Below, in pieces: positions 23,284-32,799 of a DNA stretch of 64,000 nucleotides. Each line of letters begins with the position of its first letter. Positions within the stretch are counted from its first letter, which is position 1. The notes beneath the pieces were generated by a model. It had not been told where the DNA came from and searched no databases. It saw only the letters and a list, made by a program, of their open reading frames with translations. A program made the position numbers and the translations under genes. Source of the DNA: Symsagittifera roscoffensis (Eukaryota; Xenacoelomorpha; Acoela; Convolutidae); NCBI RefSeq assembly GCF_963678635.1, contig NC_087067.1, positions 3,669,072 to 3,733,071 on the forward strand, in the 5' to 3' direction.

Positions 23284-26200
23284 TTAGTCTTTTGTTATTT
23301 TCTTTAAAACTTCTTCTTTGTTTCTTGCGACGTTCCATGATCCCGCCTCGTCCAGTGACGTAGCACCAAACTTTCTCTTGAAAAGGTGTCTCTCTAGCCT
23401 GTCAAACGTGTTAGTTTCCGACGCTTCCTTGGTGTTTATGTTTAACTTCGCTAGTCGCAATCTATAGGCCTCAAGGGCTGCCAGGTTCAACTCGGTGACA
23501 TCGTCCTCACAACCAATCAGTTTTATCGAGTGTGATACGGGACTGCCATACCTCTTCGGTCCCTGGTTTTTAGTTTGTCTATTACTCCGTCTGACTGTCG
23601 TGGTGTCTTCCTCCTTATCGGATTCGTCCGCAAATCCTGGTGTGGAATAATCTACTGGGTCCATTTGTCGTGACATTAGTTTCTCGGCTTCTTTCTGGAC
23701 TCCGCGAGTCAACACTTGATTTGTTACATCTTCCCATTCTTGAGATGTCATGTTATTGTTTTGAAATGTGTCCAGAATTTCTTTTTCACTTGTCTGTTTT
23801 GTGATCTTCTTGGTAGTAGGAGCTTCCTTTGGTGTCGACGACGGTATGTATACTGCCTCGTTACTCGTATCACGTTGTTTAGTAACTGTTTTGGCAGCTT
23901 TCGTCGTTCCTGATTCTTGTGTTTTGCCCCTTGTCGGTTTTTTGTTCTGGACTATCGGTCCTGCTCTGTTCGGTTTTTCCCGTTTACCTCCTAAGTTAAG
24001 GCCTCCGCTGGTTCTTGTGTCTCTTGATGTGACTACGCTCGGTGAGTTTTGGAACTTTTCTTTTAGCTGACTATCTTCTAGATTTTCGTCTTGCAGCCCC
24101 CGGTCTTTCGCGTCATGTTCTTCGGCAGAATCGCTGTCTTCCTGTACTGGGAGTGTTCCTGTTTTTTGTTGTTTACTTCTCGGTTCCTCTCCGGTTGGGC
24201 TCCTTTTCTTCTCTGCACTATAGACTTTGGGCTGTGTGGACAGTTTAGATCGCGCAATGTCGCTTTTTCTATATACTGCACCCGCAGCCGTTTTGATGGT
24301 CGATGGTGTCGCTGATACTATCTTGGATTTTAAGGGTATTGTCAGGGCCTTCCCGCTCTTCCTTTGTTCGTGTTTCCGAAGGAAACTTCCAGACAAATCC
24401 TCCTTTGATTTGGTTTGTTTGTCTTCAATGAATCCACGTTCCCATGAGTATAGAAGTTCTTTCCTCAGTTCGGGATTTATCGTACTGGTTTCATCTACGA
24501 CCCGGCGTAATTCGCTGTCTGAGAGGTCCCGTCTGGTGGCATTCCACTTAGCGTTTGCCTCTAGAAGTTGTTTGAGTTCTTTAGCTGTGGCCCTCTCTTT
24601 TGCTATCACCGTGTCGTGTCGAAACAAAGGGCTTGTATCCCTGCTATTTCGTCCTTTGCGAATGATTTTAACATTCTCCCTCGACTGATCTATTCGCCTT
24701 TTCAGCTGTGATGCTGTTAGTGCCGATCTCTCCAAGTGTTCTTTATCTAAACGATCAGAATCCATCAAAAATTTATCCCTTACAATCTTAAATTCGGTTT
24801 TCGGTAATCGGCCAAAGTGTGCTTCGAACGGGGACACTTTTATTGATTTCTGTTTATTCCATCTTAGGTCCCTAATTATTGTACTCAAACATAATTTAAT
24901 CGATTGTACTTTCTCGTCGAGAAGCATTACCCCCAATCTTCTTTTAATGGTTTGTATTGTTCGTTCGACCAAGCCGCATCCTCGGTGATCCCCGACTGGA
25001 CAGAATTTTTGTTCGATGTTATTTTCGGTGCAAAATTTTTTCATAGCTTTCCCTTTGAACCCCGAAAATTGGTCCGTTTTAATTGATTCCGGTATTCCAT
25101 GAGTGTCTATGTAAGTACGGAGAAATTTTATTGTTGATTTTCCCCCTGTAGATTTTGTTACTTTGACTGATGGAAATTTTGAGTATCTATCAATAGCGAC
25201 TAATAAGTATATCTTCTTCCCCTTATGATCTTCAAGTGGGCCCGCATAATCTAATTGTAGTTCTTGACCTGGCTGTGACAACAGTGGGAGTGGTTTAGTC
25301 GAATTTTTGGGAATTAAGTATTTAGCGTTCTTACCATAACGAGTACAGCTTCTACACTCTTCGGCCATATTGACTATGTCTTTATGCATATGCGGCCACC
25401 ACAGGTAGTTTGAGACCTCCAACATTGCTTCCTGTCCAGGATGACCTTGATGAAGTCGTCGGAGCACTGCTTGTCTCAACTTTTCGGGCACGGCCAAACG
25501 ATTGTCTACTAGAAGGCAATCGTCTACCACCGACATCTGGTGCCACAGAGGATTTGTGTAGGGTCCCATGAGCTCGAAACCATGTCTGTCATTTCGTTCG
25601 ACTACTCTTCTTAGCCGGTCCATCCAGGTATCTTCCGACACTAGTTCTGCAAGAAGACTTTTGTCAAATAATTTGACGAGTGAAAGTGGGTTATCTGACT
25701 CCATTAACTGTTCCCCCCGTTTGTACTCAGATTTTCGTGAATTGTGTCTTGTTTTTTCTGGTGTGATTACACAAGTCTCCGTTCCTGAACTGTAATCCCG
25801 GTCGTCACTATCCAGAGTTAAATCGACTTCGACGATTTGTCCCACTTCTGCTTCGTCTCCGGAAGTGGACAGACCTGGTGATTTCGGGTTTTGTATCCCC
25901 GAGGTAGCCTCTAACTCCATTGCTACAAATGGGGGTTCTGTACTCCTTCCTGAGCCCACCAGTTCCCAGAATGAGACTATTTTTGATTGAGCTGTTGAAA
26001 CAGTTGAGGTCGATGGTCCTTTTTTTCCTGGGCTGACTGCTTGAGCAGTTGACGTTGATTGTCCACTTTGGGTGTTTGGCAAATACCACCTCGCCTGTGT
26101 TGTTTGTTCCAAGTCCGAATCCTCTGATTCTGATATGTGTGGTCGTATCATCCTAGTCCTGTGAAACGTTGTTGTCACTTCTTCTCTCAAGGTATTGTTG

Positions 26201-27015
26201 TTATTTCTCTCCTGGATCCTGACATTCTTTTTCTCTTTTCCGCTATTATTCAATTCGTCTGATTGCATTTTTCTCGATTTCTGATTTAAGAATTTGCTGG
26301 TTTTTTCTAATGACTGAACCGACTGTATCCGCTGACGATTTTGAGATATACTGATTTTTGGATTTTCGCGCTTTTCTCGTTGAAACGAACGCGAATCTTC
26401 ATTTCTTTCGTTCCGGTCGTGCTTTGTCCATTTTGGACCGTTTTGGTTGCTATAGCAACGGGTAGATGACGTGTTCTTAATCGACATATTTTGATCAATT
26501 CTAGAATATTCTAGAACGTTTTCGTTCCGGTCGAGCCTATACTGATCATTTATCCGACTGTTTAAACAGTCGAGAGCTTTATGGAAACTTTCGATTGATG
26601 TAACTACGAATTTTTCATCCAATACTGACTCCGGCCAGGGTTCCCCCTTTGGATTTCGAGAAAGATAATCTACTATACCCATATCTTTTCCTGGTAAATG
26701 AACAACCTTAAATTGGTAAGGTAATAGTCTGTCTACCCATCTAGTTAATCTAGATTGGTACGTTTTATTTGATTTATTTTCATCCAAAGCAGAGACTAGC
26801 GCTTTGTGATCTGTAGCGATTACGAATTCCTTGCCTAATAAATAGTGTTTAAATCGATCAACCGACCATACAACTGCAAGCAGTTCAAGCTCATTTGTGG
26901 AATATTTTTTTTCTTGTGTATTTAGGTACCTGGAAGCGAATGCGATTGGTATCCACTCCCCCTCAGCGTTTTGTTGTTCTAGCGATGCGCCCAGCCCACT
27001 GTGACCTGGCATCAC
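23284..27015 (-). CDS. pol: Element C pol, second part: RNase H (C-terminal), integrase, long tail
   Basis: 1243 codons. Residues 1-120 are the rest of RNase H (GHSGLGASLEQQ, YSTNELELLAVVWS, TDHKAL), then a charged linker of about 390 residues. The integrase zinc finger (HQGHPGQEAMLEV..., WWPHMHKD, CRSCTRYGKN) spans about 520-565. The DDE core has Asp in QLDYAGP (about 590), Asp in KTDQFSGFKG (about 647) and Glu in GLVERTIQ exactly 36 residues later (D-x35-E), all intact. After about residue 760 comes a roughly 480-residue Lys/Ser/Thr/Glu-rich, probably disordered tail with no recognised domain. The frame's own beginning is artificial: translation should enter from the upstream frame across a +1 break near 27005. 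The apparent ATG at 27015 lies inside the RNase H domain. Confidence 0.9.
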   Translation of the reverse strand: MMPGHSGLGASLEQQNAEGEWIPIAFASRYLNTQEKKYSTNELELLAVVWSVDRFKHYLLGKEFVIATDHKALVSALDENKSNKTYQSRLTRWVDRLLPYQFKVVHLPGKDMGIVDYLSRNPKGEPWPESVLDEKFVVTSIESFHKALDCLNSRINDQYRLDRNENVLEYSRIDQNMSIKNTSSTRCYSNQNGPKWTKHDRNERNEDSRSFQREKRENPKISISQNRQRIQSVQSLEKTSKFLNQKSRKMQSDELNNSGKEKKNVRIQERNNNNTLREEVTTTFHRTRMIRPHISESEDSDLEQTTQARWYLPNTQSGQSTSTAQAVSPGKKGPSTSTVSTAQSKIVSFWELVGSGRSTEPPFVAMELEATSGIQNPKSPGLSTSGDEAEVGQIVEVDLTLDSDDRDYSSGTETCVITPEKTRHNSRKSEYKRGEQLMESDNPLSLVKLFDKSLLAELVSEDTWMDRLRRVVERNDRHGFELMGPYTNPLWHQMSVVDDCLLVDNRLAVPEKLRQAVLRRLHQGHPGQEAMLEVSNYLWWPHMHKDIVNMAEECRSCTRYGKNAKYLIPKNSTKPLPLLSQPGQELQLDYAGPLEDHKGKKIYLLVAIDRYSKFPSVKVTKSTGGKSTIKFLRTYIDTHGIPESIKTDQFSGFKGKAMKKFCTENNIEQKFCPVGDHRGCGLVERTIQTIKRRLGVMLLDEKVQSIKLCLSTIIRDLRWNKQKSIKVSPFEAHFGRLPKTEFKIVRDKFLMDSDRLDKEHLERSALTASQLKRRIDQSRENVKIIRKGRNSRDTSPLFRHDTVIAKERATAKELKQLLEANAKWNATRRDLSDSELRRVVDETSTINPELRKELLYSWERGFIEDKQTKSKEDLSGSFLRKHEQRKSGKALTIPLKSKIVSATPSTIKTAAGAVYRKSDIARSKLSTQPKVYSAEKKRSPTGEEPRSKQQKTGTLPVQEDSDSAEEHDAKDRGLQDENLEDSQLKEKFQNSPSVVTSRDTRTSGGLNLGGKREKPNRAGPIVQNKKPTRGKTQESGTTKAAKTVTKQRDTSNEAVYIPSSTPKEAPTTKKITKQTSEKEILDTFQNNNMTSQEWEDVTNQVLTRGVQKEAEKLMSRQMDPVDYSTPGFADESDKEEDTTTVRRSNRQTKNQGPKRYGSPVSHSIKLIGCEDDVTELNLAALEAYRLRLAKLNINTKEASETNTFDRLERHLFKRKFGATSLDEAGSWNVARNKEEVLKKITKD

Positions 27016-29791
27016 ATTTCACCCTAGTGTCTAAACTGGGGTCATAATAATGAATTTTTGTTATATTCGCAACCGCTGTTTTTATTGACTCGAATATTCC
27101 CGAATGTTCTTCTTTCCATTCGAATTTTTTTACTTGAATTTTTACACTTTTGAGTTTCTTTTTCTCATTTTCTTCGCGTAATAGTGGTCTCAATTTTTCT
27201 GTTAGCGTAGCCGCATTTGGGATGAACTTGGCCAGATGATTTATACTGCCTAGAAATGATCTAAGTTGTTTCAGTGATGTTGGCGGGCTAAGTTTTAGGA
27301 TCGCTTCTGTTTTTGTGATTTTAGGAGAGATTCCGTCCGACGATAACTTATGCCCCAACCAATTCACTTCCTGTTGAAAAAATTCACATTTCGACAGTTT
27401 TAATGCCAAATTCTCTTTATCTAGCTTTTTTAGGACATTCATAATCAATTCTTCATGTTCTTGTTCACTCCCTTTTGATACAATTAGTATATCATCAAGA
27501 AAACAGAACGTGTTTTCCGCATGATTTAATGTTCTGTCCATAGCTTTTTGAAAATCTGCTGGCATGTCTGCCAAACCATAAAACCCTGTTAAGAATCTGT
27601 ATGTACCAGTGGCTTGCCCACCTATGATGTTGAAATTGCATTGTTTCGCTGTCTCTGCAGTCAACTTTAATTGACTGTACGCGTACTTCAAATCTAGTAC
27701 TGAGAAATGCAGTTTCCCGTTTGTGTTCGCTGTGACAATTTGGCTAACACCGTCTATCAATTCATCCACATTTGGCATTTGATATTTGTTTTTAAACAAT
27801 TGTCTATTGATAGGTTTGGCGTCGAGCGCCAATTTTATGGAATCATCTTTTTTCACTGTTATTACAATAGGTGCTATAAAACAATCACTAGTGCATTTGT
27901 CTAATCGTTCTATATGCCCTTCTTTTAACAGTTTTTCCATTTCCTCGTACACTTTCTCTTGTATGTGTATCGGAATGCGTCTCCCCTTTTCTTGTAAAGG
28001 GCAGAGTGGGTACTTGAACTTTGTGCTAACCACATGATTTTTTGAGCACCCTTGACGATCGAAAAGATTCTTAAATTTACTGTAAAATTTGTTTTTCCAA
28101 CCTTCTGACTGTTCGCACAGTAAGACATCAAACCTCGTCTTTTCTTTTGGTGCCAACTTCTGTGTTGTGTGTATTCCCACTTTGCTCTGTAAATCCAGCC
28201 CCAAAATACACCGTGTGCGTCTTTCTGTGATTAAGAACGATGCTCCCACCACTTCCCACCCCGCCGAACGGATGTTCGTGGTGATTGCACCCAGTATGTT
28301 AATCGGCTGCTTGTTGTAGTCTACAAATTTTGTAGTCAAATTGAGATTCTCCCGTGGAATAAACTTGGTATTTTTCGAAGATTCTAGAATCATCTTTGCA
28401 GTCGCCCAGTTCAAGAAAGATACTGGACTACCCGTATCAATGGTCATATTTATGATCTGATGATCGATTCTCACCAGAGCCTTTAGTGACCTTATTTGTT
28501 TCGATCGGGTATTTCTTCTGATGTCAACCTTCTGTACATCCTTTCTGTGCTTGTCGGATTCTTTGTTTTTATTCGATTGCCCTTTTATATATTCATCAAT
28601 TTCTTCCAGCGAAGATAGTTCTGATTCGATCGACATAATTTCGAATTCCTCACACGATTCGAATGACTGAATCAGGTTACACTCTTCATCTGAGCTTGAT
28701 GATTTTTCTGCAATCTCATTCACTTGTTGTGATTTACACATTTTAGCGAAATGGTTCGGTTTAGAACAATTCTTACATGTTTTACCCATGGCCGGGCATT
28801 TCTTCAGATGTCCTTCTCCGAATATTCGACCACATCGGGTACACGTCTTTGAATCTGCAAAACTTCTCCCCTCCTTTCTGTCTGCAAATTTCTTTCTATA
28901 CCCACTGTTTGCTTGTCTTCTTCCGCTAGCATTCTTGTTACCGATACTCATTATGGGTTCTTGTTTTATCTTCGCTGCCCCATTTATCTGAACTGTACTT
29001 GCAGTTGTTGCGTTAGTTTTCTGAAACGCCTGTGTTGTCTGTTTACTTTGTTCAAACTTTAACGCTCTTTTCAGTACTTCTTCCGGTGAAAATGTTTCAA
29101 ATGTCAATGTGTCTTGTAATACCACATTCTTCATTTTCGAGATGAATAGGTCCCGCACTAATTGATCCTCCAGTGTTCCTAGCTCAGCTTTTGCTGCTTG
29201 TGCAGTTAGTGCTGCATGAAATGCCTCGAGTGTCTCTCCAGTTTCTTGTGATCGATTGAATAGTTTATAACGTTCATATGTAACGCTCTGTGATTTGTCA
29301 AATGACACTTTCGCCAAGGCCACCATCTCTCGAAATTCTAACTTTGACACTTCCACATGGGGGTTCTTTTGGACGAATTTCTTCTTACCTTCTGTACCCA
29401 ACGCCAGGAATAGTCTGGAAGCGACTCTTTTCTGTACCTCGTTGTAGTATACGTTGTGACCAACCTTTGGACCTCTAGCTCTTCTTTCTTCATTTTCCAG
29501 GTTAATTTTATCTCTAGCTAGTTGGTCTCTGGCTTCTCTATCAGCAATCGCTTGTGCATTTTCGTTTTCCCTTGGAGTTTCGGGTCTTGGTAACTGTTCT
29601 AACAGAACTTCTTTTGGTTCTTGTAACAAAAGTTCCGGGTCCACACTCTCCTTCACGGTTACAGCCAAAAAAAATTGATCTAGCCATATCCTAAAATTCC
29701 AGGGAGGTTCAGAGTTCGCGGTTGTCCAAAATACTGGAATCCCCATGTCCGTTCTGTTGTCTTGGGACAGGAATCCTGCTGACTGCGCCAT
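26963..29791 (-). CDS. gag-pol: Element C gag-protease-RT polyprotein
   Basis: Gag, protease and RT are in one frame of about 940 codons. The first ATG (29791-29789) uses the last base of the 5' LTR plus the first two bases of the primer site; the frame is also open a little further into the LTR. A capsid-like region is followed by two Cys/His knuckles near residues 317-355 (CTRCGRIFGEGHLKKC is atypical; CKNCSKPNHFAKMC is a classical CX2CX4HX4C). Protease active site DTG is in MTIDTGSPVSF (about 454). RT has CTSDCFIAPIV, LDLKYAYSQLKL (first Asp) and FCFLDDILIVSKG (about 764), then LGHKLSSDGI and LRSFLGSINHL. The frame enters RNase H (VKCDA) and ends 20 codons later. Gag and pol are fused without a stop, so no Gag/Pol frameshift is needed. 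Confidence 0.92.
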   Translation of the reverse strand: MAQSAGFLSQDNRTDMGIPVFWTTANSEPPWNFRIWLDQFFLAVTVKESVDPELLLQEPKEVLLEQLPRPETPRENENAQAIADREARDQLARDKINLENEERRARGPKVGHNVYYNEVQKRVASRLFLALGTEGKKKFVQKNPHVEVSKLEFREMVALAKVSFDKSQSVTYERYKLFNRSQETGETLEAFHAALTAQAAKAELGTLEDQLVRDLFISKMKNVVLQDTLTFETFSPEEVLKRALKFEQSKQTTQAFQKTNATTASTVQINGAAKIKQEPIMSIGNKNASGRRQANSGYRKKFADRKEGRSFADSKTCTRCGRIFGEGHLKKCPAMGKTCKNCSKPNHFAKMCKSQQVNEIAEKSSSSDEECNLIQSFESCEEFEIMSIESELSSLEEIDEYIKGQSNKNKESDKHRKDVQKVDIRRNTRSKQIRSLKALVRIDHQIINMTIDTGSPVSFLNWATAKMILESSKNTKFIPRENLNLTTKFVDYNKQPINILGAITTNIRSAGWEVVGASFLITERRTRCILGLDLQSKVGIHTTQKLAPKEKTRFDVLLCEQSEGWKNKFYSKFKNLFDRQGCSKNHVVSTKFKYPLCPLQEKGRRIPIHIQEKVYEEMEKLLKEGHIERLDKCTSDCFIAPIVITVKKDDSIKLALDAKPINRQLFKNKYQMPNVDELIDGVSQIVTANTNGKLHFSVLDLKYAYSQLKLTAETAKQCNFNIIGGQATGTYRFLTGFYGLADMPADFQKAMDRTLNHAENTFCFLDDILIVSKGSEQEHEELIMNVLKKLDKENLALKLSKCEFFQQEVNWLGHKLSSDGISPKITKTEAILKLSPPTSLKQLRSFLGSINHLAKFIPNAATLTEKLRPLLREENEKKKLKSVKIQVKKFEWKEEHSGIFESIKTAVANITKIHYYDPSLDTRVKCDARSQWAGRIARTTKR
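29781..29790 (-). promoter_or_regulatory. Primer binding site of element C (tRNA-Ser-like)
   Basis: TGGCGCAGTC directly abuts the 5' LTR in element sense. It complements a 3' tRNA end ..GACTGCGCCA, as expected for tRNA-Ser and as used by Drosophila 17.6/297 elements. The tRNA identity is from family knowledge. Confidence 0.7.
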
Positions 29792-30049
29792 GTGATAACT
29801 GTTGGATTTACTCAAGTAATTGTAAAACAGAATAAGTAAAACGTTTTAATTTAGACTGCTAACTTTGTCTTAATTTAGATCTGAGATCATGCTTGTCTTT
29901 TCATGTCTCTATCTCAACAGCAATGTCCTAAATGACTATTGCGCTTGGCCTGCATGAACGGCCTTGAATAGTAATAACAATACATAACAGAATAATTAAT
30001 AGCACTATTCTCAGAGGTTACTGTGGCAGCAGTACTACACGGTACCACA
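29791..30049 (-). mobile_element. 5' LTR of element C
   Basis: 259 bp, same sequence as 22929-23187. Followed on the plus strand by target duplication GTAGT (30050-30054). Confidence 0.95.
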
Positions 30050-30529
30050 GTAGTAAATGTCAAATGTTTACAGTTCATTTAAGTTGGAAATTTCAAGGGT
30101 TTGAAAAATTACTCTTTCAGACCAAAAGCAATATAATGATCTAGACAAACTTGGACCAGTTAACAATTCTGCCAGAAAATATTACAGGGACCTTAACATG
30201 ACTGGGAAGTAAACAACTAACCCCAAAGTTCTCTGCTTATTGCATTTTTAATCAATCTTAAGGTCATTTTAATCAATTTTTTTTATCACAGGTAGGGCAG
30301 TACCTGCTGGTTGTAATTAGGTTGTTTGATCAGATCTCCGTAAATATGGGTCAACAGTTCATTACATGGGCCATTAGCGGCCCTTCTTGTGATTAAAATT
30401 TATTTCTACTAAGGGTTTTTGGACCTAGTATATGGCTGAAGATTCAACCTTAACCCTACTTTGCGTGAATAATGATTATTAAAACAAATTTAGATATTTC
30501 AGCGCCTGGAAAAAATTTCGGAGAAAATT

Positions 30530-30987
30530 TCGGAATAGTGGTGCTCGATGTGGTTTTTTCTCCAGACAAATTTCGACTTTTCAGCTAGCAGTTTTTGAAA
30601 GATTTTTCATATCGTTTGAAAGGTAATAAAGTCATGGGGATTTGAATACTGCCAGTTTGAGCGATTCGGTATTGAAACGCGATTACAACAATTTGGACAT
30701 TTTTGCTAATAGCGCGTAAGCGGAGATTTGATACGTCAAATGAATGGTTCCAATGTGAATTGAGGTTTGCTATTAGATCTATTTAAGATTTCGCTATTTA
30801 TAAAAAAAATAAAAAAATCACTTTACATTGAGTGTGGGAGGAAATTCAAAAAAAAACAGTCATGGTTTTTCGCAAATTTTTTTTCATTTTTTTTTTTGAA
30901 TAAAAACGTTTTACCTTTTAAGAGCGAACGTCACTCTATAGAGTTGGAATATTCAAGGTTTCGCCCTAATACAAGCAGTTTTGTTTT
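30530..30987 (+). mobile_element. Helentron/HINE-like repeat, diverged copy 2
   Basis: Shares gtgctcgatgtgg..ttttttctccagacaaatttcgac, the cgcgtaagcggag block, and the end segment ttcaaggtttcgccctaatacaagcagttttgtt with the family. The 5' end is eroded. Confidence 0.65.
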
Positions 30988-31208
30988 GTTGCACAGTAAG
31001 TTACAACAAACATCAAAAGAGTTAGCGTTTCCGAACAAGTGGTGATAACGTTAGTATGGAGTAATTTAAGAATTCCAATAAAATTGAGCTGGAAAAAATT
31101 GTCGTTCGAATAACCGTTATTTCATTTTTTAAAAATTGAAACCGCTTTTTAGTAAGAAGAAAGACAAAAAAAACAAAAAAAAATTTCAATTACAAAGTTA
31201 CATAAATT

Positions 31209-31652
31209 TTGTTCCGACTTTCAGAAAAATGATAGAATATTTGTGCTACAGTCAAATTTGGACTTTTTAATAAAACTTGATCTTTGGAAGGGTAATTTTT
31301 GTTCTCTTTAATTCAATTTTAAAAAAATGGGGGTTTGAATATTACCATTTTGGTTAATTTGGGATAACTATTCGGTGCTAATAACGCGTGAGCAGAGAGT
31401 TATCCATCTTACAAATAAATCCAAATGAAAATGAAACATGCTTTTTGATTTATTTAACTTTCTGCTAAATATGCAAGATAAATCATTGCATACTTCACAT
31501 AGCTAATGGGGGAATGATTTCCGAAAAGTAAATTTGAAAGTTCGATTTTTTTGGAAAAACTTGATCATTTTTTTTTTAATTGTAACAGTTTATCCATAGG
31601 CTCTAGGGTGCTGTCGGAACCTCAAGGCTTTGCCTTGATACGAAGATTTTAC
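31209..31652 (+). mobile_element. Helentron/HINE-like repeat, diverged copy 3 with covarying hairpin
   Basis: Starts TTGTTCCGACTTTC and ends with gctgtcggaacctcaaggctttgccttgatacgaag. The terminal hairpin here is CAAGGC-TTT-GCCTTG instead of CAGGGC-TTC-GCCCTG: a paired change that keeps the stem. Confidence 0.7.
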
Positions 31653-32591
31653 AGAAAAAGGATGGAAAGAGACGGAATGAATATGCTCTCGATAAATTTT
31701 TGTCCTTCAGATAATTTTCAACCCTAAGATAGACATTTTTTGCTGAGTTTTTTTATCATCGGAAAACCATTTATGCGTTCAGTTCAAAAATGAAAAGATG
31801 TTTTGCATGAGATCTTTTCAGTTTTGTTGGGTGGGTTTGGAAAAAATCAATTTGGAGGAAAAGTTTCAATTTTTTTTAATTAGTCGGCTCCAAACTAAAT
31901 CACTCCAAACTCAATTTAGGCACTTGCTGGAATCAAATATTCTATTTACTTTCCATTAATATGTTTACAGATGCAAAAAAATGTATATTTAATTAAACTT
32001 TTTATTCGAAAGTATTTTTTTACGTGCTGAAGATCAGTCAGAACTGAAAAACCAGTCTAACAACAGTTTCGTATTGTTTACTATCTAAAAATGGACGACA
32101 ACTGAAAAATAGTCTCAAGATTGTTCAGAACAAAGCAAAGGTTTTCCAATAAAATCTCTCAAGACACAGTGAACAAAACTGTGCCTAAAAAACGAAGCCC
32201 TGTTTTTTTTTGACTAATGGTTAAGATGACTGAACTAATTTTGTTGAGAAAAGAAATATTTTAAAAAAAAACATTTTTTTTTCGAAGTCTTCGCCGACTT
32301 GCAATTCCAAGTACAAAACAAGACTAAATAGGTTTCCCAGTTCTACTTGGATTAAATTTTATTGACTAAATTAGTTCGCTGCCTACTCTAAGCGTTGATT
32401 TAAAATGAGAAGTTGTTTAAGTATTTTTTCCAAATTGGCTAAATTGTCATATCTGAAACTCTTTTTACTTGTTGAAAACTGGTTTAAGGAGATCTATCTT
32501 TCTATTTTTGAGTGAAGCGCTTCAAATTTTTTTCAGACTGTTCAAAAACAAATTGACCAAAAACTGCTTGCTCAAAAGTCAAAAAGAGAAA
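31653..32591. other. AT-rich intergenic sequence
   Basis: No gene, RNA or clear repeat recognised. Confidence 0.5.
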
Positions 32592-32790
32592 AATTCGACC
32601 CCCTGCCGACCCAAAGGGTTCTCCTTTTGTACTATTTTGAGAAATCCCTTTTTGAATGACTGGGCAATTTTCAACATTTTTAGGCGCCTTTGGCGTCAAT
32701 ATATACATAGTGAGGGAAATAAGGTCTTCTTAGTGATTTGGGAGAGCTCCGGAAATCAATTTGGTCAACCGAAGAAAAAGGCGGCAAAAT
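32592..32790. mobile_element. Diverged fragment of the 15.5-kb hAT MITE
   Basis: Shares attcgaccccctgccgaccc, aaagggtt, ggcgcctttggcg and tcaatatatac in the same order as the MITE interior at 15590-15860. The termini are not recognisable. Confidence 0.7.
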
Positions 32791-32799
32791 GTTTTCAAA

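Larger units (their letters stand above)
22929..30049 (-). mobile_element. Complete young Ty3/gypsy retrotransposon, element C
   Basis: 7121 bp bounded by two 259-bp LTRs that I read as identical. It is flanked on both sides by the 5-bp target duplication GTAGT (22924-22928 and 30050-30054). LTRs start TGTGG and end CACA in element sense. Primer site, polypurine tract, gag, protease, RT, RNase H, integrase and a long C-terminal tail are all present. The identical LTRs mean very recent insertion. The only visible lesion is a +1 frame break in RNase H near 27005. The tRNA-Ser-like primer site recalls the 17.6/297 group. Confidence 0.95.
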
